A stretch of DNA of 64,000 nucleotides from an uncultured Pseudomonadales bacterium (GCA_958296195.1 OY282455.1:434001-498000), one strand, 5' to 3'; counted from the first letter of the stretch, positions 39,895 to 54,341 are shown. A program made the numbers and translations. Notes: generated by a model not told the origin, from the sequence alone.

Positions 39895-40208
39895 CAATTC
39901 AAACTGATCTGCACCTCAACCCCGGCCGCCAGATCCAGCTTCATGAGCGCATCGACGGTCTTTTCAGTGGGTTCAATGATGTCCAGAAGGCGTTTGTGCG
40001 TTCGAATCTCATATTGGTCCCGCGCATCCTTGTTCACATGCGGCGAGACCAGCACGGTGAACCGCTCCTTGCGCGTGGGCAGGGGTATGGGCCCGCGAAC
40101 CTGCGCCCCGGTGCGCTTCGCCGTATCGACGACTTCCCGCGTCGATACGTCGATCAGCTTGTGGTCAAACGCCTTCAAGCGAAGGCGAATGCGCTGGTTG
40201 GCCACCAA
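39894..40208 (-). CDS. rpsJ: 30S ribosomal protein S10
   Basis: Small-subunit head protein that also partners NusB in antitermination. 104 residues, start [20 protein letters not shown], conserved [20 protein letters not shown] and [20 protein letters not shown]. It has its own promoter and attenuator-like leader and a terminator-like hairpin behind it, so it may be partly a separate transcription unit. Confidence 0.97.
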   Translation of the reverse strand: MVANQRIRLRLKAFDHKLIDVSTREVVDTAKRTGAQVRGPIPLPTRKERFTVLVSPHVNKDARDQYEIRTHKRLLDIIEPTEKTVDALMKLDLAAGVEVQISLN

Positions 40209-40224
40209 TCAGTCTCCAAACGCG

Positions 40225-40266
40225 AAAAAAACACAGCCCCGCCCGGTGCAACTGGCCGAGCGGGAC
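40225..40266 (-). terminator. Attenuator-type hairpin in the rpsJ leader
   Basis: On the transcribed strand GTCCCGCTCGG pairs with CCGGGCGGGGC over 11 base pairs (two G-U wobbles), nine-base loop, followed by TGTG and seven Ts. It lies between the rpsJ promoter and ATG. In E. coli the S10 leader terminator is controlled by L4; the same function is inferred here. Confidence 0.7.
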
Positions 40267-40304
40267 GCCTCTCCTACCAAAGAACCCCAAAATCGGGACA
40301 GCGC

Positions 40305-40333
40305 ACTATACAGATGCGTTGGGGCTGCCGCAA
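40305..40333 (-). promoter_or_regulatory. Sigma70 promoter for rpsJ / S10 operon
   Basis: TTGCGG (40333-40328) and TATAGT (40310-40305) with a 17-base spacer, 26 bases after the tufA stop. The following GCGC is a GC-rich discriminator as expected for stringently controlled ribosomal promoters. Confidence 0.7.
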
Positions 40334-40358
40334 CCGTTCTTTGCACCCTAATTCCCCG

Positions 40359-41549
<1,191 letters not shown>

Positions 41550-41611
41550 TGTTTTCGCTCCTTATGGCTGATGCATTGACTGGTCTTGCCTGACGGCGCT
41601 TTCCATCCTGG

Positions 41612-43705
41612 CTACCGATTGATGATGCCTTCGGCAATGTTGTCCGGCACCTCCGCGTATTTGCTGAACTCCATGGTGTAGGTCGCCCGCCCCTGAGTGG
41701 CGGAGCGCAGGTCCGTGGAGTAGCCGAACATGGACGCCAAGGGCACGTCGGCCCGCACGATCTTGCCGGCCGGGTTTTCGTCCATGCCGCCGATGATGCC
41801 GCGGCGACGGTTCAGGTCCCCCACCACGTCGCCCATGTAGTCCTCCGGCGTCACCACTTCGACGCCCATGATCGGCTCCAGCAGCACCGGCTTGGCCTTC
41901 AGCGCTCCGTCCTTCAAGGCCATGGAGCCGGCGATCTTGAACGCCATCTCCGAGGAGTCCACCTCATGGAAGGAACCGTCATAGAGGGTGGCCCGCACGT
42001 TGATGAGCGGGTATCCGGCCAGCACCCCGTTCTGCATTTGCTCCTGAATGCCCTTGTTGACCGCTGGGATGTACTCCTTCGGCACCGTGCCGCCGACGAT
42101 CCGATCGACGAATTCGTAGAGGACCTCTTCCCCCTCATAAGGCTCCAGCTTCAACCAGACGTGGCCGTACTGGCCGCGCCCGCCGGTCTGCCGAACGAAC
42201 TTGCCCTCCACCTCCACGCTGGAGCGGATGGTCTCCCGATAGGCCACTTGGGGCTTGCCGATGTTCGCTTCAACGTTGAACTCGCGCTTCATGCGGTCCA
42301 CGATGATGTCGAGATGCAGTTCGCCCATGCCGGAGATGATGGTCTGCCCGGATTCGTCATCGGTCTCCACGCGAAAGGAGGGGTCCTCCTGGGCCAGCTT
42401 GCCGAGGGCCACGGACATCTTCTCCTGGTCGGGAACGGACTTGGGCTCCACCGCCACCGAAATGACGGGCTCCGGAAAGTCCATGCGCTCAAGGGTGATG
42501 ACGCTGCCCGGCGCACAAAGCGTATCGCCGGTGGTGAGGTCCTTGAGGCCAATGGCGGCGGCAATGTCGCCGGCGCGCACCTCCTTGATCTCATTGCGGT
42601 GGTTGGAGTGCATCTGCACCATCCTGCCCACCCGCTCGCGCTTGCGCTTCACCGGGTTGTAGACTTGGTCGCCGGAGTTCAACACGCCGGAGTAAACGCG
42701 GAAGAAGGTCAGGGTGCCGACATAGGGGTCCGTAGCGATCTTGAAGGCCAGCGCCGCGAACGGCCCGTCATCCTCCGCCGCTCGGTCGGCTCGCGTCTCC
42801 TCGTCCTCCAAAACGCCTTCAATGGCTTTAACCTCCGTGGGATTCGGCAGGTAGTCCACCACCGCGTCGAGCATGGCCTGCACCCCTTTGTTCTTGAAGG
42901 CCGAACCGCAGAGCGCCGGGACGATTTCGTTGGCCAAGGTGCGGATGCGCAAACCGGCGCGAATGTCCTTGTCGGAAAGGTCGCCCTCCTCGAGGTATTT
43001 GTCCATCAGCTCCTCGTTGGCCTCGGCGGCGGTCTCCAGCATCTGCTCGCGCCAACGCTCCGCCTCCGGCGCTAGGTCTTCCGGGATTTCCGCCAAGTCG
43101 TAGGTCAGCCCTTGGTCCTCCTCGTTCCAATAGATTGCCTTCATGCGCACCAAATCCACCACGCCCTTGAAGTTCTCCTCGGCACCGATGGCGAGTTGCA
43201 CCGGCACCGGTTCCGCGCCGAGGCGTTCCCGAATCTGCGCCACGACGCGCAGGAAGCCGGCGCCGGCGCGGTCCATCTTGTTGACGAACACGATGCGCGG
43301 AACCTCATAGCGGTTGGCTTGGCGCCAAACCGTCTCCGACTGCGGCTCGACGCCGGAGGTGCCGCAAAAAACCACCACGGCGCCGTCCAGCACCCGCAGG
43401 CTGCGCTCGACCTCAATGGTGAAATCGACGTGGCCGGGCGTGTCGATGATGTTGACGCGGTGGCGATCGTACTGCTGGTTCATGCCCTGCCAGAAGCAGG
43501 TGGTGGCCGCCGAAGTGATAGTGATGCCTCGTTCCTGCTCCTGAGCCATCCAGTCCATGACGGCGGCGCCGTCATGGACCTCGCCGATTTTGTGGGACAG
43601 GCCCGTGTAGAACAGCACCCGTTCGGTGGTGGTGGTTTTGCCGGCATCGACATGGGCAACGATGCCGATGTTGCGGTATCGGGCGATGGGTGTCTCTCGA
43701 GCCAT
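41612..43705 (-). CDS. fusA: Elongation factor G
   Basis: GTPase that drives ribosomal translocation and, with RRF, recycling. 697 residues with G1 [16 protein letters not shown]3 DTPGHVDF and G4 NKMDRAG, followed by the EF-G domains II-V ([33 protein letters not shown]). Normal length and in the normal place between rpsG and tufA. Confidence 0.98.
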   Translation of the reverse strand: MARETPIARYRNIGIVAHVDAGKTTTTERVLFYTGLSHKIGEVHDGAAVMDWMAQEQERGITITSAATTCFWQGMNQQYDRHRVNIIDTPGHVDFTIEVERSLRVLDGAVVVFCGTSGVEPQSETVWRQANRYEVPRIVFVNKMDRAGAGFLRVVAQIRERLGAEPVPVQLAIGAEENFKGVVDLVRMKAIYWNEEDQGLTYDLAEIPEDLAPEAERWREQMLETAAEANEELMDKYLEEGDLSDKDIRAGLRIRTLANEIVPALCGSAFKNKGVQAMLDAVVDYLPNPTEVKAIEGVLEDEETRADRAAEDDGPFAALAFKIATDPYVGTLTFFRVYSGVLNSGDQVYNPVKRKRERVGRMVQMHSNHRNEIKEVRAGDIAAAIGLKDLTTGDTLCAPGSVITLERMDFPEPVISVAVEPKSVPDQEKMSVALGKLAQEDPSFRVETDDESGQTIISGMGELHLDIIVDRMKREFNVEANIGKPQVAYRETIRSSVEVEGKFVRQTGGRGQYGHVWLKLEPYEGEEVLYEFVDRIVGGTVPKEYIPAVNKGIQEQMQNGVLAGYPLINVRATLYDGSFHEVDSSEMAFKIAGSMALKDGALKAKPVLLEPIMGVEVVTPEDYMGDVVGDLNRRRGIIGGMDENPAGKIVRADVPLASMFGYSTDLRSATQGRATYTMEFSKYAEVPDNIAEGIINR

Positions 43706-43808
43706 TTGCGCTCTCCGTATTCAACAACGGCGCTGCGGTCAAGACCCCGCCAAGGGCACTTCCGCACCGCCAACCAATTTCCGTGAAAGCTAGAAACCAC
43801 CGTTGCGG

Positions 43809-44327
<519 letters not shown>

Positions 44328-44362
44328 TTACTGCGGCGTTTGACCGCTCGTGGAAACGACGC

Positions 44363-44734
44363 CTATCTTGGGCGCTTGGCGCCGTATTTGGAGCGCCCCT
44401 GCTTGCGGTCGGAAACGCCGGATGTGTCCAACGTGCCCCTGACCGTATGGTAGCGGACGCCGGGCAGATCCTTCACCCGACCGCCCCGAATCAACACCAC
44501 CGAGTGCTCCTGCAGGTTGTGGCCCTCGCCGCCGATGTAGGAAGTGACCTCATAGCCGTTCGTCAGGCGCACACGGCAGACCTTGCGCAACGCGGAATTG
44601 GGCTTTTTGGGCGTGGTGGTGTACACCCGGGTGCAAACCCCCCGCTTCTGCGGACTGCCCTGCAAGGCCGGCACGATGTTCTTACGCACCTTGCGCTTGC
44701 GGGGTTTCCTCACCAACTGACTTATGGTGGCCAT
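44363..44734 (-). CDS. rpsL: 30S ribosomal protein S12
   Basis: Decoding-centre protein. The ATG at 44734 gives [19 protein letters not shown] and 123 residues; the upstream in-frame extension is not family-like. Lysines at positions 43, 44 and 88 ([25 protein letters not shown]) are the streptomycin-sensitive residues, so no classical resistance substitution is seen. First gene of the str operon, downstream of a clear promoter. Confidence 0.97.
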   Translation of the reverse strand: MATISQLVRKPRKRKVRKNIVPALQGSPQKRGVCTRVYTTTPKKPNSALRKVCRVRLTNGYEVTSYIGGEGHNLQEHSVVLIRGGRVKDLPGVRYHTVRGTLDTSGVSDRKQGRSKYGAKRPR

Positions 44735-44832
44735 GCTTGCTCCGTTTTCAGCCTCTCTTACTCTCAGCTTCGCTCCGTTTCGGAACCACGCCCTTTCGCG
44801 CAGCGCTTGCGGCCCCACAGGCGAGGTGCGGC

Positions 44833-44861
44833 ATTCTAAACGCGCCCCGCGGCCAGCGCAA
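44833..44861 (-). promoter_or_regulatory. Sigma70 promoter for the str operon
   Basis: TTGCGC (44861-44856) and TAGAAT (44838-44833) with a 17-base spacer, about 100 bases before rpsL, followed by GCCGCACC. The same hexamers, spacing and CCGCACC discriminator occur before the tRNA-tufB cluster. Confidence 0.75.
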
Positions 44862-44874
44862 CGGTGCTGGCCGC
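44849..44874 (-). terminator. GC hairpin between rpoC and the str promoter
   Basis: GCGGCCAGC and GCTGGCCGC form a perfect nine-bp stem with an eight-base loop, starting 24 bases after the rpoC stop. It lacks a T-run and overlaps the -35 of the rpsL promoter, so it may be a weak terminator or a regulatory structure. Confidence 0.45.
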
Positions 44875-44897
44875 TTGCGAACGGCGAATTCTCCGTG

Positions 44898-47800
44898 CTA
44901 CTCGCTTGCGCTCAACGCTTCCGTCAGTTTGGCGTCCACGTCCTCCGCGGTCGTCGGCGGTGGCGGCTCCAAGGCCAAGCTGACCTCCTCCGCACGGCGG
45001 CGCTTGCGCTCGTTGTGGTAGGTCAGCCCAGTGCCGGCAGGTATCAGCCGCCCAACCACGACATTCTCCTTCAAACCGCGCAGGGCGTCCTGCTTGCCGG
45101 TGACGGCGGCCTCCGTAAGCACCCGGGTGGTTTCCTGAAAGGACGCTGCCGATATGAAGGAGTCCGTGGCTAGGGACGCCTTGGTGATGCCCAATAGGAT
45201 GCGCTGATACTCCACCGGCGGCTTGCCCGCATCGACAAGCTCCTGATTGATCCCCAGCACATGCGAGTATTCAACCTGCTCGCCGCGAATCAGGTCGGAG
45301 TCTCTGGGGTCGCTCACTTCGACCTTGCGCAGCATCTGCCGAACGATGACTTCAATGTGCTTGTCGTTGATCCTAACGCCCTGCAGTCGATAGACCTCTT
45401 GAATTTCGTTGATGATGTACTTGGCGAACTCCTCGACCCCGTTTAGGCGCACGATGTCGTGAGGGCTCAATGGGCCGTGGCATATCACTTCGCCCTTCTC
45501 CACATGCTCACCCTCAAAGACATCCACGCTTCTCCACTTGGGGATCAGCGTTTCCACCGGCGCCTCATCCTCCGGCTTGATGACCAGCCGCTGCTTGCCC
45601 TTGGTGGGCTTGCCGAAGCTGATGACGCCGGAGGCTTCAGCGAGCACCGCCGGCTCCTTCGGCTTGCGCGCCTCAAAAAGGTCGGCCACCCTAGGCAAGC
45701 CGCCAGTGATGTCCCTAGTCTTGGAGCCCTCTTGGGGAATGCGGGCAATCACATCGCCGAGATGCACTTCGCCGCCGGCCTCCAGGTTGAGAACCGCGTC
45801 GATCGGCATGAGCACGGTCTGCGCCGCCTCCGCATCGCCGCCCGGATCAAGCAGCCGAACCGCAGGGCGCAGATCCTTGCCGGCGCTGGGCCGGTCCTTC
45901 GGATCCAGCACGGTGATGTTGGTCAGGCCGGTCAGCTCGTCGGTCTGCCGATTGATCGAAAGCCCCTCCTCCATGTCCAGAAACTCTACGACCCCCTCCA
46001 TGTCCGCAATGATGGGGTGGGTGTGCGGGTCCCAGCGAGCGATGACGTCGCCGGACGCCACCGCGTCGCCTTCGGCCACCGAAATGACCGCGCCGTAGGG
46101 CAGCTTGTAGCGCTCCCGCTCGCGGCCGTGGTCGTCGGCGACGGCGATTTCACCAGACCGAGAAACGGCGACGAGCTCGCCGGCACGCCGGGTCACCGTC
46201 TTCAGGTTGTGGAGGCGAACCACCCCGCCATGCTTGACCTCAATGCTGTCGATGGCGGTGGCCCGGGAGGCGGCGCCGCCGATATGGAAGGTGCGCATGG
46301 TGAGCTGGGTGCCGGGCTCGCCGATGGATTGAGCGGCGATGACACCAACGGCCTCTCCCACGTTGATGAGATGGCCCCGGGCCAAGTCACGTCCGTAGCA
46401 GGTTGCGCAAACGCCGAAGCGCGTCTCGCAGGTGATGGCCGAACGCACCTTGACCTCGTCAACGCCCAAGCTGTCCAGCCGCTCGACGCCAGCCTCGTCA
46501 AACATGTCGCCGGCCTTGAACAAAACTTCCTGGCCAGCGCCGTCCACTACGTCAACCGCAACCACGCGACCCAAAACACGGTCTCCCAAGGGCTCCACCA
46601 CATCGCCGCCTTCAATGATGGCGGACACCGTCAGTCCGTCGCTGGTGCCGCAGTCCTGTTCGGTGACGACCACATCCTGGGCCACGTCCACTAGCCGGCG
46701 GGTGAGGTACCCGGAGCTAGCGGTCTTGAGCGCGGTGTCCGCCAGACCCTTGCGGGCACCGTGGGTGGAGATGAAGTACTCATTAACATTGAGCCCTTCG
46801 CGGAAATTGGCGGTTATCGCGTTGGCGATGATGGAGCCGTCCGGCCGGGTCATCAACCCGCGCATGCCGGCCAGTTGCCGAATCTGCGCCGGCGACCCCC
46901 TGGCCCCCGAGTCCGCATAGACAAAAACCGGGTTGAAGGAGCTCTGCTTCTCCTGCTCGCCATCCCGATTGACAACCAGCTCCTTGGAGATGCCGTCCAT
47001 CATCGAAAGCGCCACCAAGTCGTTGGCCCAAGACCAAATGTCCACCACCTTGTTGTACTTCTCGCCCTCCGAGAGCAAACCGGCGACGTACTGTCGCTCC
47101 ACCTCCTGCACTTCCTGCTTGGCCTGTTCAATGATGCTGGCCTTCTCTGACGGAATGACCAGATCGTCCACGCCGATGGATGCGCCCGAAGCCGTGGAGT
47201 GGGTGAAGCCCATGTACATCAGCTGGTCGGCGAAAACCACAGTGTCCTTCAAGCCGACATTGCGGTAGCAGTCATTGACCAATTTGGAGATGGCCTTCTT
47301 GTCCATGGTCTTGTTGACGGAGGCGAACGATAACTCCGGCGGCACGATGTCGTAGAGCAGGACCCGGCCGACGGTGGTTTCCGTCAGCGCCATTGCGCCA
47401 GCTTCGTTTTTCACCCGCACCCGGATCTTGGCGTGCAGGTCCACATGTCCGGCGTGATAAGCCCGATGCACCTCATCGGCATCGACAAAGGCCGCCCCCT
47501 CGCCCTTGGCGTTGACCCTTTCCCGAGTCATGTAGTAAATGCCAAGCACCACGTCCTGGGAAGGCACGATGATCGGCTCGCCGCTGGCCGGGGAAAGAAT
47601 GTTGTTGGTGGACATCATCAGCGCCCGGGACTCCAACTGCGCCTCCAGCGTCAGCGGCACGTGAACAGCCATTTGGTCACCGTCAAAGTCCGCGTTGTAG
47701 GCGGTGCAGACCAAGGGGTGCAGTTGAATCGCCTTGCCTTCGATCAACACTGGCTCAAACGCCTGAATGCCGAGGCGATGCAAGGTGGGCGCCCGGTTCA

Positions 47801-49070
47801 GCAGCACCGGATGCTCGCGAATGACGTCGGCGAGGATGTCCCAAACCTCAGCGGTTTCCCGCTCCACCATCTTCTTCGCCGCCTTGATGTTGGTGGCCAG
47901 CATGCGGTTTTGCAGTTGGCCAAAGATGAACGGCTTGAACAGCTCCAGCGCCATTTTCTTGGGCAGGCCGCACTGATGCAGCCTTAGGGTCGGCCCCACA
48001 ACGATCACCGAGCGGCCCGAGTAATCCACCCGCTTGCCGAGGAGGTTCTGCCGGAAGCGCCCCTGCTTGCCCTTAATCATGTCCGCCAGAGACTTGAGCG
48101 CCCTCTTGTTGGTGCCAGTGACCGCCCGGGAGCGGCGCCCGTTGTCGAGCAACGCATCCACCGACTCCTGCAGCATCCGTTTCTCGTTGCGCACGATGAT
48201 GTCCGGCGCCGAAAGGTCCAGCAGCCGCTTCAGGCGGTTGTTGCGGTTGATGACCCGACGGTAGAGGTCGTTCAGGTCCGAAGTGGCGAAGCGCCCGCCA
48301 TCCAAGGGCACGAGGGGCCGCAGATCCGGCGGCAGCACCGGCAGCATCTTGAGCACCATCCATTCAGGACGATTGCCGGAATTGACGAACGCCTCCATGA
48401 GCTTCAGCCGCTTGGAGAGCTTCTTGATCTTGGTTTCGGAATTGGTGGCTGGAAGCGCCTCGCGCAGGGCCAGAATCTCCTTCTCCAAGTCCATCGACGT
48501 CAACAGTTGCTGAATGGCCTCGGCACCCATGCGTGCTTCAAACTCCTCGACGCCATGCTCGTCCAGCTTCTGGGAATACTCCTCGTCGGTGAGCAACTGC
48601 CCGGCTTCCAAATCCGTCAAGCCTGGGTCAACCACCACATAGGACTCAAAGTACAGGACCCGTTCAATGTCCCGCAGCGTCATGTCCAGCAAGAGCCCGA
48701 TGCGCGACGGCAGCGACTTGAGAAACCAGATGTGCGCCGCAGGGCTGGCCAAGTCGATGTGCCCCATGCGTTCCCGACGCACCTTGGTCAGGGTGACTTC
48801 AACCCCGCATTTCTCGCACACCACGCCCCGATGCTTCATGCGCTTGTATTTCCCGCACAGGCACTCGTAGTCCTTGACGGGGCCGAAGATGCGGGCGCAG
48901 AACAAGCCGTCCCGCTCCGGCTTGAAGGTGCGGTAGTTGATGGTTTCCGGTTTTCTCACCTCGCCATAGGACCAGGACTTGATCATCTCCGGCGAAGCCA
49001 AGCCGATGTGCAGGGAGTCGAACTCCTGGTCCTCTCCCTGCCCCTTCAGTACGTTGAGCAAACCTTCCAA
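44898..49070 (-). CDS. rpoC: RNA polymerase beta' subunit
   Basis: Catalytic subunit with the active-site magnesium motif [12 protein letters not shown] and the N-terminal zinc ribbon [20 protein letters not shown]; a second zinc site ([20 protein letters not shown]) lies in the C-terminal half. 1390 residues, close to E. coli (1407). The start is a TTG with GGAGAAG just upstream; no ATG fits the conserved N-terminus. It follows rpoB by 14 bases. Confidence 0.98.
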   Translation of the reverse strand: MEGLLNVLKGQGEDQEFDSLHIGLASPEMIKSWSYGEVRKPETINYRTFKPERDGLFCARIFGPVKDYECLCGKYKRMKHRGVVCEKCGVEVTLTKVRRERMGHIDLASPAAHIWFLKSLPSRIGLLLDMTLRDIERVLYFESYVVVDPGLTDLEAGQLLTDEEYSQKLDEHGVEEFEARMGAEAIQQLLTSMDLEKEILALREALPATNSETKIKKLSKRLKLMEAFVNSGNRPEWMVLKMLPVLPPDLRPLVPLDGGRFATSDLNDLYRRVINRNNRLKRLLDLSAPDIIVRNEKRMLQESVDALLDNGRRSRAVTGTNKRALKSLADMIKGKQGRFRQNLLGKRVDYSGRSVIVVGPTLRLHQCGLPKKMALELFKPFIFGQLQNRMLATNIKAAKKMVERETAEVWDILADVIREHPVLLNRAPTLHRLGIQAFEPVLIEGKAIQLHPLVCTAYNADFDGDQMAVHVPLTLEAQLESRALMMSTNNILSPASGEPIIVPSQDVVLGIYYMTRERVNAKGEGAAFVDADEVHRAYHAGHVDLHAKIRVRVKNEAGAMALTETTVGRVLLYDIVPPELSFASVNKTMDKKAISKLVNDCYRNVGLKDTVVFADQLMYMGFTHSTASGASIGVDDLVIPSEKASIIEQAKQEVQEVERQYVAGLLSEGEKYNKVVDIWSWANDLVALSMMDGISKELVVNRDGEQEKQSSFNPVFVYADSGARGSPAQIRQLAGMRGLMTRPDGSIIANAITANFREGLNVNEYFISTHGARKGLADTALKTASSGYLTRRLVDVAQDVVVTEQDCGTSDGLTVSAIIEGGDVVEPLGDRVLGRVVAVDVVDGAGQEVLFKAGDMFDEAGVERLDSLGVDEVKVRSAITCETRFGVCATCYGRDLARGHLINVGEAVGVIAAQSIGEPGTQLTMRTFHIGGAASRATAIDSIEVKHGGVVRLHNLKTVTRRAGELVAVSRSGEIAVADDHGRERERYKLPYGAVISVAEGDAVASGDVIARWDPHTHPIIADMEGVVEFLDMEEGLSINRQTDELTGLTNITVLDPKDRPSAGKDLRPAVRLLDPGGDAEAAQTVLMPIDAVLNLEAGGEVHLGDVIARIPQEGSKTRDITGGLPRVADLFEARKPKEPAVLAEASGVISFGKPTKGKQRLVIKPEDEAPVETLIPKWRSVDVFEGEHVEKGEVICHGPLSPHDIVRLNGVEEFAKYIINEIQEVYRLQGVRINDKHIEVIVRQMLRKVEVSDPRDSDLIRGEQVEYSHVLGINQELVDAGKPPVEYQRILLGITKASLATDSFISAASFQETTRVLTEAAVTGKQDALRGLKENVVVGRLIPAGTGLTYHNERKRRRAEEVSLALEPPPPTTAEDVDAKLTEALSASE

Positions 49071-49084
49071 CGTTCTTCTCCGCC

Positions 49085-52000
49085 CTATTCGGTTTCGAGT
49101 TCAATGTTGATGCCGAGAGATCGAATCTCCTTCACCAACACGTTGAAGGACTCCGGCATGCCCGCCTCCATGCGGAAATCGCCGGTGACGATGTTCTTGT
49201 ACATCTTGGTGCGACCGCCCACATCGTCGGACTTCACGGTCAGCATCTCCTGCAGCGTGTAGGCCGCTCCGTAGGCTTCAAGGGCCCAGACCTCCATCTC
49301 GCCGAAGCGCTGGCCGCCAAACTGCGCCTTGCCGCCAAGGGGCTGCTGCGTCACCAAGCTGTAGGAGCCGGTGGAGCGCGCATGCATCTTGTCGTCAATT
49401 AAGTGATTGAGCTTGAGCATGTACATGTAACCGATGGTCACGGGCCGATCAAATTTCTCCCCGGTGCGGCCGTCGTACAAGGTGGTCTGCCCGCTCTCCG
49501 GCAGGCCGGCGAGCTTGAGCATGGCCTTGATCTCAGCTTCCGCGGCGCCGTCAAACACCGGCGTTGCGATGGGCAACCCGCCGCGCAGACTGCTAGCCAA
49601 ATCCGAGACCTCCACATCCGAGAGGGTTTCAAGATCGGTCTTGCGTTGGCCCACGGCATTGTACACCTGATCGAGATGCGCTCGAATCTCGCCGATGTGG
49701 CGGCTTTCCTTAAGCATGGCGTCGATCTGCTCGCCGATGCCCTTGGCCGCCCAGCCAAGGTGCGCCTCCAGCACTTGGCCCACGTTCATGCGGGAGGGCA
49801 CTCCCAGCGGATTCAACACGACATCAACAGGTTCGCCGCGTTCGTCAAAGGGCATGTCCTCCACCGGCATGACCACCGATATGACGCCCTTGTTGCCGTG
49901 GCGCCCCGCCATTTTGTCGCCAGGTTGAATGCGGCGCTTGATGGCGAGATACACTTTGACGATTTTGAGCACGCCGGGGTTGAGATCATCACCGCTTTCG
50001 ATCTTGGAGCGCTTGTCCGCGAAGGTCTCCTCCAGCTTCTCCGCCCGCAGCTTAAGTTGTTTCTCCGCGCTCTCGAGCAACTTGTTCAGGCGGTCGTCAA
50101 CCATGCGAATCTTGAACCAATCCGCTTGTGGGAGGGCGTCGAGGCAGGCGTCGGTAACGGTTGACCGGCCGTCCTGGCCGGGCAAGCTTGCGGCCTCCTG
50201 GTCCACTAGCGCCTTGCGCAAGCGCCCATGGGTGGCCGTTTCGACGATGCGGAACTCATCGTCAAGATCCTTGCGGATCTGGGCTAGATCAGCCTGCTCT
50301 ATGGCCTTGGAGCGCTGGTCCTTCTCAAGGCCGTCCCGAGTGAAGACCCGAACGTCGATCACGGTGCCCTTAACGCCAGTGGGCACCCTCAAGGAAGTGT
50401 CCTTCACGTCGGACGCCTTCTCCGCAAAGATCGCCCGCAGCAGCTTCTCCTCCGGCGTTAACTGACTTTCGCCCTTGGGGGTGACCTTGCCCACCAGAGT
50501 GTCGCCGGCAACGACCTCCGCGCCGATGTAAACGATGCCGGATTCGTCAAGTTTCAACAAAGCGCCGATCCCGACGCTGGGGATGTCGCTAGTGATCTCC
50601 TCCGAGCCGAGCTTGGTGTCCCGGGCAATGCAGGTCAATTCCTGAATGTGGATGCTGGTGAACCGATCCTCCTGCACCACCCGCTCCGAAATCAGGATGG
50701 AGTCCTCGAAGTTGTAGCCGTTCCAAGGCATGAACGCGACGCGCATGTTTTGGCCAAGGGCCAACTCGCCCATATCGACCGAGGGGCCGTCCGCCAGGAT
50801 GTCCTCCTTGGCGATGCGGTCGCCCGGGGAAACCTGGGGACGCTGATTGATGCAGGTGTTCTGGTTGGAGCGGGTGAACTTAATGAGGTTGTAGATGTCC
50901 ACGCCGGCTTCGTCGGCTTCGGTTTCATCATCCGCCGTCCGCACCACGATGCGGCCGGCGTCCACGCTATCGACCACACCGCCGCGGTCGGCGGTTACGC
51001 AGACCCCTGAGTCCCGAGCCACGCCCCGTTCAATGCCGGTGCCCACCAGCGGCTTCTCGGTGCGCAGAGTCGGCACCGCCTGGCGCTGCATGTTCGAACC
51101 CATCAACGCCCGGTTGGCGTCGTCGTGCTCCAAAAAGGGAATGAGGGCGGCGGCGATGGAGACCACCTGCTTGGGCGAGACATCCATGTAGTTGACGCGC
51201 GCCGGATCGGTTTTGGTGAACTCGTTCTGATGCCGAACATCCACTAGAGCATCGACAAAGGCACCTTGCTCATCGAGTTTGGCGCTGGCTTGGGCGATGA
51301 CGTACTCCGCCTCGTCAATGGCGGACAAGTACTCGATTTCCGCCACAACCTTGCCGTTCACCACCTTGCGGTAGGGCGTCTCCAGAAATCCGTATTCGTT
51401 GGTGCGGGCGTATGCCGCCAAGCTGTTGATGAGGCCAATGTTCGGGCCTTCCGGCGTCTCGATGGGGCACACTCGACCATAGTGGGTTGGGTGTACGTCC
51501 CGCACTTCGAACCCGGCGCGCTCCCTGGTCAAGCCGCCCGGACCCAACGCCGACACCCGGCGCTTGTGGGTCACCTCGGAGAGCGGGTTGTTCTGGTCCA
51601 TGAACTGCGACAGCTGGCTGGAGCCGAAGAACTCCTTGATGGCGGCGGCAACCGGCTTGGCGTTAATCATGTCCTGGGGCATCAAGCCCTCCGACTCGGC
51701 CAAGGACAGGCGCTCCTTGACGGCCCGCTCCACGCGAATGAGGCCGATGCGAAACTGGTTCTCCGCCATTTCCCCGACGGAGCGCACCCGGCGGTTGCCG
51801 AGGTGGTCGATGTCGTCCACCGAGCCGTGCGCATCGCGAATGGCGATCAGGGTCTTCACAACGTCAAGGATGTCGTCCTTGTTCAGAACGCCGGCGCCGG
51901 TGTTTTCGTCCCGCCCCAACCGTCGGTTGAACTTCATGCGCCCCACCCCGGAAAGGTCGTAGCGCTCCTTGGAGAAAAAGAGATTGGTGAACAGGCTCTC

Positions 52001-53158
52001 GGCGGCCTCCTTGGTCGGCGGCTCGCCGGGCCGCATCATTCGGTAGATCTCCACCAATGCCTCAAGCCGATTGGACGTGGTGTCGATCCGCAGCGTGTCG
52101 GAAATGTAAGGTCCGCAGTCGATCTCGTTGGTGTGGATGGTCTTGATCGTCGTGACCTTCATCTCCAGAAGCTTGTCCAACACCTCTTCGGTGATGATCG
52201 AGTTGCAAGGCAGCAGTATCTCCCCCGTTTCCCCATCAAACAGATCCTCGGCCGTGATCCTGTTCAGCAGATACTCCCGCTGCACGTCAAGCCGTTTGTT
52301 GCGGCTTTTGATGAGGCGATTGACATGGCGCTTGGTGACCCTGGTGCCGGCCTCCACAACGACTTCGCCATCCCGGGTGATGATGTCGAAGGAGGCGACT
52401 TCGCCCAACAGCCGCTCCGGCTCAAGATCAACCGAGAAGCCATTCTTTTTCACATGGAACACGTTGACGTCAAAAAACAGATTCAGGATTTCCTCGTTCG
52501 TGCAGCCAAGCGCTCTCAGGATGATCGTGGCCGGCAGTTTGCGGCGTCGGTCCACCCGCACGAACAGGCAGTCCTTGGGGTCGAACTCGAAGTCGAGCCA
52601 AGAGCCGCGGTAGGGAATCACCCGCGCCGAATAAAGCAGCTTGCCGGAACTGTGGGTCTTGCCTTGGTCGTCACCAAAGAAAACCCCCGGCGAGCGGTGC
52701 AGTTGGGAAACCACCACCCGCTCCGTGCCGTTTATGACGAAAGTGCCGTTTTCGGTCATGAGCGGCACCTCGCCCATATAGACTTCCTGCTCCTTGATGT
52801 CCTTGATGCCCTTGCTTGAAGACTCTCGGTCGTAAATGATAAGGCGCACCTTCACCCGCATGGGCGCGGCATAGGTGATGCTGCGCATCACGCATTCTTG
52901 GACGTCGAAAGCCGGCTGGCCAAGACTGTAATCCACATACTCGATTGCCGCGTTGCCGGAATAGCTGACGATGGGGAACACCGATCGAAACGCCGCATGC
53001 AGACCCTTTTCCTCACGCACCTCGGCGGGAACGCCTAGCTGCAGGAACTGGCTGTAGGAATCCACCTGAATCGCAAGAAGGTAGGGCATTTCCATGGACT
53101 CCGAAATTTTGCCGAAGTCCTTGCGGATGCGTTTTTTCTCGGTGAAGCTATAAGCCAT
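49085..53158 (-). CDS. rpoB: RNA polymerase beta subunit
   Basis: Forms the catalytic centre with beta' and is the rifampicin target. 1357 residues. The rifampicin-binding region reads [18 protein letters not shown] then [18 protein letters not shown], identical to sensitive enzymes at the usual mutation sites. AAGGAG lies six to eight bases before the ATG. It is separated from rplL by 155 bases, where E. coli has an attenuator and RNase III site; no convincing terminator was seen here. Confidence 0.98.
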   Translation of the reverse strand: MAYSFTEKKRIRKDFGKISESMEMPYLLAIQVDSYSQFLQLGVPAEVREEKGLHAAFRSVFPIVSYSGNAAIEYVDYSLGQPAFDVQECVMRSITYAAPMRVKVRLIIYDRESSSKGIKDIKEQEVYMGEVPLMTENGTFVINGTERVVVSQLHRSPGVFFGDDQGKTHSSGKLLYSARVIPYRGSWLDFEFDPKDCLFVRVDRRRKLPATIILRALGCTNEEILNLFFDVNVFHVKKNGFSVDLEPERLLGEVASFDIITRDGEVVVEAGTRVTKRHVNRLIKSRNKRLDVQREYLLNRITAEDLFDGETGEILLPCNSIITEEVLDKLLEMKVTTIKTIHTNEIDCGPYISDTLRIDTTSNRLEALVEIYRMMRPGEPPTKEAAESLFTNLFFSKERYDLSGVGRMKFNRRLGRDENTGAGVLNKDDILDVVKTLIAIRDAHGSVDDIDHLGNRRVRSVGEMAENQFRIGLIRVERAVKERLSLAESEGLMPQDMINAKPVAAAIKEFFGSSQLSQFMDQNNPLSEVTHKRRVSALGPGGLTRERAGFEVRDVHPTHYGRVCPIETPEGPNIGLINSLAAYARTNEYGFLETPYRKVVNGKVVAEIEYLSAIDEAEYVIAQASAKLDEQGAFVDALVDVRHQNEFTKTDPARVNYMDVSPKQVVSIAAALIPFLEHDDANRALMGSNMQRQAVPTLRTEKPLVGTGIERGVARDSGVCVTADRGGVVDSVDAGRIVVRTADDETEADEAGVDIYNLIKFTRSNQNTCINQRPQVSPGDRIAKEDILADGPSVDMGELALGQNMRVAFMPWNGYNFEDSILISERVVQEDRFTSIHIQELTCIARDTKLGSEEITSDIPSVGIGALLKLDESGIVYIGAEVVAGDTLVGKVTPKGESQLTPEEKLLRAIFAEKASDVKDTSLRVPTGVKGTVIDVRVFTRDGLEKDQRSKAIEQADLAQIRKDLDDEFRIVETATHGRLRKALVDQEAASLPGQDGRSTVTDACLDALPQADWFKIRMVDDRLNKLLESAEKQLKLRAEKLEETFADKRSKIESGDDLNPGVLKIVKVYLAIKRRIQPGDKMAGRHGNKGVISVVMPVEDMPFDERGEPVDVVLNPLGVPSRMNVGQVLEAHLGWAAKGIGEQIDAMLKESRHIGEIRAHLDQVYNAVGQRKTDLETLSDVEVSDLASSLRGGLPIATPVFDGAAEAEIKAMLKLAGLPESGQTTLYDGRTGEKFDRPVTIGYMYMLKLNHLIDDKMHARSTGSYSLVTQQPLGGKAQFGGQRFGEMEVWALEAYGAAYTLQEMLTVKSDDVGGRTKMYKNIVTGDFRMEAGMPESFNVLVKEIRSLGINIELETE

Positions 53159-53313
53159 TCGAATCTCCTTGGATCTTCACTGTGCAGAACGCCGAAAGGC
53201 CGATGCTCCGAGCGGCGCAACAACTAGCCAGCGGGGCGCAACACCCCCAAGGCGCCGCAAACTCGAGCCCTCGGCGGTGGCCAAGCGGCTGCAACTCGGT
53301 TGGTTCAATTCGG

Positions 53314-53697
53314 CTACTTCAGCTCGACTTGGGCACCAGCTTCTTCGAGCTGTTTTTTGACGTCCTCCGCCTCTTCCTTGGAGGCGCCCTCCTTGACTGG
53401 CGAGGGGGCGTTGTCCACTAGGCTCTTGGCCTCCTTCAAACCCAATCCGGTGATGGCTCGCACCACTTTGATCACGTTCACCTTCTTGTCGCCGATGGTG
53501 CTCAAAATGACGTCGAATTCCGTTTGCTCTTCGCCGCCGTCGGCAGCATCGCCGTCGCTAACGACGGCGGCCGGCGCGGCTATCGCCGCGGCGGCGGACA
53601 CGCCGAACTTCTCCTCCATGGATCGAACGAGCTCCACCACCTCCATAACGCTCATGTCGGCGATGGCGTTCAAAATGTCATCTTTGGACAGGGCCAT
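53314..53697 (-). CDS. rplL: 50S ribosomal protein L7/L12
   Basis: Stalk protein that recruits translational GTPases. 127 residues: N-terminal dimerisation domain ([20 protein letters not shown]), Ala-rich hinge ([12 protein letters not shown]) and C-terminal factor-binding domain ([20 protein letters not shown]). Located directly after rplJ. Confidence 0.97.
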   Translation of the reverse strand: MALSKDDILNAIADMSVMEVVELVRSMEEKFGVSAAAAIAAPAAVVSDGDAADGGEEQTEFDVILSTIGDKKVNVIKVVRAITGLGLKEAKSLVDNAPSPVKEGASKEEAEDVKKQLEEAGAQVELK

Positions 53698-53730
53698 AAC
53701 TAAGTCTCCCTAAGGATTGTCAATTGAGCT

Positions 53731-54276
53731 TCAAGTCTCTTGCGCTTCCCGCTCGTCACCCTTGGCGTCGCGCACGGCCGCCAGGGTTCGCACCAGTTTG
53801 GCTGGAACTTCGTTCAGGGTCCGGGCAAGTTTGGCGATGGGCGCCTGCATGACGGCCAACAGCAAGCCCAGAGCTTCGTCCCGCCGCGGCAGGGCGGCGA
53901 CCCGGTCTAAGGCGTCGGCCTCCAGCAAGGCGCCGCCTATGGACAGCGCTTTGACCTCCAGTGCGGCGTGGTCCTCAGCAAAATCCTTGAGCAGACGCGC
54001 CGCCGAACCGGGTTCGTCCTGGGAAAGGGCCAGCAGGGTGGGGCCCGCCAAGGCGTCATTCAGGCATTGCAGCTCGCTGCCGGCAACCGCCCGGCGCACC
54101 AGGCTGTTGCGTACCACCCTGAGGTAAACACCGCGGTTCCGCGCCTCGGCTCGAAGAAGGGTCATCTCACCGGCGGTCAAGCCGCGGTAGTCCGCCAAGA
54201 CGGCGGCCTGGGCCTGTTGCACAGCCGTGCGAACCTCTTCAACAACCTGTTGCTTTTGCTCAAGCCGTAAAGCCAC
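53731..54276 (-). CDS. rplJ: 50S ribosomal protein L10
   Basis: Stalk base that anchors L7/L12 dimers; with L12 it autoregulates its operon in E. coli. 181 residues from a GTG start, with AVLADYRGLTAGEMTLLRAE and VVRNSLVRRAV conserved. The 65-base leader after rplA is short compared with the E. coli rplJ leader. Confidence 0.96.
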   Translation of the reverse strand: MALRLEQKQQVVEEVRTAVQQAQAAVLADYRGLTAGEMTLLRAEARNRGVYLRVVRNSLVRRAVAGSELQCLNDALAGPTLLALSQDEPGSAARLLKDFAEDHAALEVKALSIGGALLEADALDRVAALPRRDEALGLLLAVMQAPIAKLARTLNEVPAKLVRTLAAVRDAKGDEREAQET

Positions 54277-54341
54277 TGCTCATTTCCCCTTGCGCACTCT
54301 GTCCCGCCACTTCCGCTCCAAGTCGCCCCGCTCGCCCTCGC

